Shown: one piece after another, positions 12,410 to 13,346 of the stretch | Numbering within the stretch: the first letter of the stretch is position 1 | Layout of the letters: the number at the start of each line of letters is the position of its first letter | Position numbers and translations under genes: made by a program | The notes under the pieces: model-generated | What the model saw: the letters and a program-made list of their open reading frames with translations, nothing else | What the model was told of the DNA's origin: nothing | Database searches by the model: none | Source of the DNA: CAYSIX01 sp964431205 | GTDB lineage: Bacteria > Planctomycetota > Phycisphaerae > Phycisphaerales > Phycisphaeraceae | Reading direction: 5' to 3' | DNA length: 13,346 nucleotides | Assembly: GCA_964431205.1 (NCBI GenBank) | Contig: CAYSIX010000105.1 | Location: forward strand, 1-13,346

Positions 12410-12892
12410 ATGGTGACAGGCGCGCTGCCAGAGATCGAACAGATCGTCGAGGGCTTCGAGCTGCTGGACGACTGGGACGAGCGGTTCGAGTACCTGATCG
12501 ACCTGGGCCGCAAGCTCCCGCCGATGCCCGAGGACGACCTCGTGGACGCGAACAAGGTCCTGGGCTGTCAGGCATCGGTGTGGATGACGGTGCGCCTCAG
12601 CGACGAGGACCCGCCGCGCATGGAGCTGAACGCGGTGAGCGACGCGCAGCTCGTCAACGGCCTGATCGCCGTGCTGCTGGCGATCTACAACGGCAGGACG
12701 CCGGGCGAGGCCCTGGCGATCGACGGCGAGAGCATTCTCCGCAAGCTCGACCTGGACGACCACCTGAGCCCGACGCGGCGCAACGGCCTGCACGCCATGC
12801 TCAAGCGGATCCGCCAGCTCGCCCGCGCTCACGCCGGGGCCACGACCGACCAAGAAAGGCACAACGATGAGCGACACGCCGCCCCATCCTGA
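12410..12892 (+). CDS. sufE: SufE sulfur acceptor, canonical copy
   Basis: 160 residues of the SufE family. The acceptor cysteine is C53 in LGCQASVWMT, close to the canonical GCQSQVW. LIDLGRKLPPMPED (about 29-42) and SPTRRNGLHAMLKRIRQLAR at the C-terminus are family blocks. SufE activates SufS and carries its sulfur to SufB. The ATG at 12410 begins the homologous region, but no ribosome site precedes it; an in-frame GTG at 12350 and ATG at 12365 are alternatives without homology. The end overlaps the sufT start by 26 bases, so expression of the two is probably coupled. Confidence 0.92.
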   Translation: MVTGALPEIEQIVEGFELLDDWDERFEYLIDLGRKLPPMPEDDLVDANKVLGCQASVWMTVRLSDEDPPRMELNAVSDAQLVNGLIAVLLAIYNGRTPGEALAIDGESILRKLDLDDHLSPTRRNGLHAMLKRIRQLARAHAGATTDQERHNDERHAAPS

Positions 12893-13226
12893 TTCGGGCA
12901 CGACCGCGCCCCCCGACCTCCGCGTCTTCGAGGACGACGTCGTCGAGGCGCTCAAGACCGTCCACGACCCCGAGATCCCGGTCAACGTCTACGACCTGGG
13001 CCTGATCTACGGGATCGGGATCACCAAAAACAACGACGTGACCGTGACCATGACGCTGACCACGCCGAACTGCCCCGAAGCGCAGACCATCCCGACGAAG
13101 GTGCAGGGCGCGGTCAAGCAGTACGTGCCGGGCGTTCGCAGCGTGGACGTGAACATCGTCTGGGAGCCGCGCTGGACGCGCGATCGCATGTCCGAGGACG
13201 CCAAGCTCGCCCTGGGCATGTTCTAA
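12867..13226 (+). CDS. sufT: SufT-type DUF59/MIP18-family Fe-S maturation protein
   Basis: 119 residues. After a disordered, proline-rich N-terminus (1-16) comes the DUF59 domain: DPEIPVNVYDLGLIYGI (34-50), VTMTLTTPNCPEAQ (60-73) with the conserved C69, and a C-terminal WEPRWTRDRMSEDAKLALGMF, here cited by its key W-P-W pattern. This is the SufT form found at the end of suf operons in many Gram-positive and deep-branching bacteria, thought to help cluster maturation of target proteins. AAAGG (12855-12859) with a 7-nt spacing supports the ATG at 12867 inside the sufE end. It is the last gene of the locus here; no terminator is visible after it. Confidence 0.93.
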   Translation: MSDTPPHPDSGTTAPPDLRVFEDDVVEALKTVHDPEIPVNVYDLGLIYGIGITKNNDVTVTMTLTTPNCPEAQTIPTKVQGAVKQYVPGVRSVDVNIVWEPRWTRDRMSEDAKLALGMF

Positions 13227-13252
13227 GGGCCACGAGAAGAGCCGGAGCAGAC

Positions 13253-13279
13253 CACCGAGGACGCAGAGATCACGGAGAG
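13253..13279. repeat. Degenerate 9-bp tandem repeat downstream of sufT
   Basis: Three 9-bp units (CACCGAGGA, CGCAGAGAT, CACGGAGAG) lie in a row and continue as GAAG. I recall this purine-rich pattern as a dispersed extragenic repeat in several planctomycete and verrucomicrobial genomes, which would need a search to confirm. The remaining bases to the window end (13280-13346) hold no recognised gene. GGCTCTGTCGGAAAA at 13296-13310 faintly resembles an insertion-sequence end. Confidence 0.4.
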
Positions 13280-13346
13280 GAAGACCGGCCGACTAGGCTC
13301 TGTCGGAAAACGCCTCGTCGAGCCGATGTCAGAGGGGAACGCACCC

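Noticed and set aside
10985..12985. 666-codon open frame on the minus strand
   Set aside because: Antisense to sufS and sufE; composition typical of a shadow frame.

Overview
This window is high-GC bacterial DNA. It looks like a planctomycete, possibly of the Phycisphaerae. That guess rests on a BtpA-family gene, a SufT-type protein, dispersed GC-rich repeat elements and a small 'PF-x-PF' protein of a kind I associate with Planctomycetota. It is an inference without marker genes. The organisation is mostly plus-strand.

Left part (1-3551): a minus-strand BtpA-family gene runs off the left edge. It diverges from a plus-strand RNase Z-like metallo-beta-lactamase gene. A promoter-bearing gap follows, then an unrecognised 225-residue gene of visibly lower GC whose start is preceded by a 7-codon in-frame ORF ending in TAG. 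Next is about 1 kb without a convincing gene. It holds a strong hairpin, a MITE-like inverted-repeat unit, a possible signal-peptide gene remnant and two tandem REP-like GC-rich units.

Right part (3552-13226): an acetamidase/formamidase-family gene precedes a long plus-strand iron-sulfur cluster assembly (SUF) locus. The order is Rrf2 regulator, sufB, a 23S-IVP-type four-helix-bundle gene, sufC, a small unknown ORF, sufD, a two-domain rhodanese sulfurtransferase, a divergent sufE, sufS, a canonical sufE and sufT. SufS and the SufE proteins mobilise cysteine sulfur as persulfide. The rhodanese could be a second sulfur carrier. SufB, SufC and SufD form the scaffold-ATPase, SufT-type proteins help cluster maturation, and the Rrf2 protein probably senses clusters and regulates the locus. 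Gaps are short, and start/stop overlaps occur at IVP/sufC, sufC/small ORF and sufE2/sufT, so most of it is probably one operon.

The most unusual structure lies between sufB and sufC. The four-helix-bundle gene there is bracketed by two oppositely oriented arrays of four 8-bp units (ATTKGGYG on the left, reverse complement on the right). This has the architecture of a 23S rRNA intervening-sequence element, but it sits inside a protein-coding suf operon, where the transcript could fold into a long stem around the IVP gene. After sufT the window ends in a degenerate 9-bp tandem repeat and unassigned sequence.
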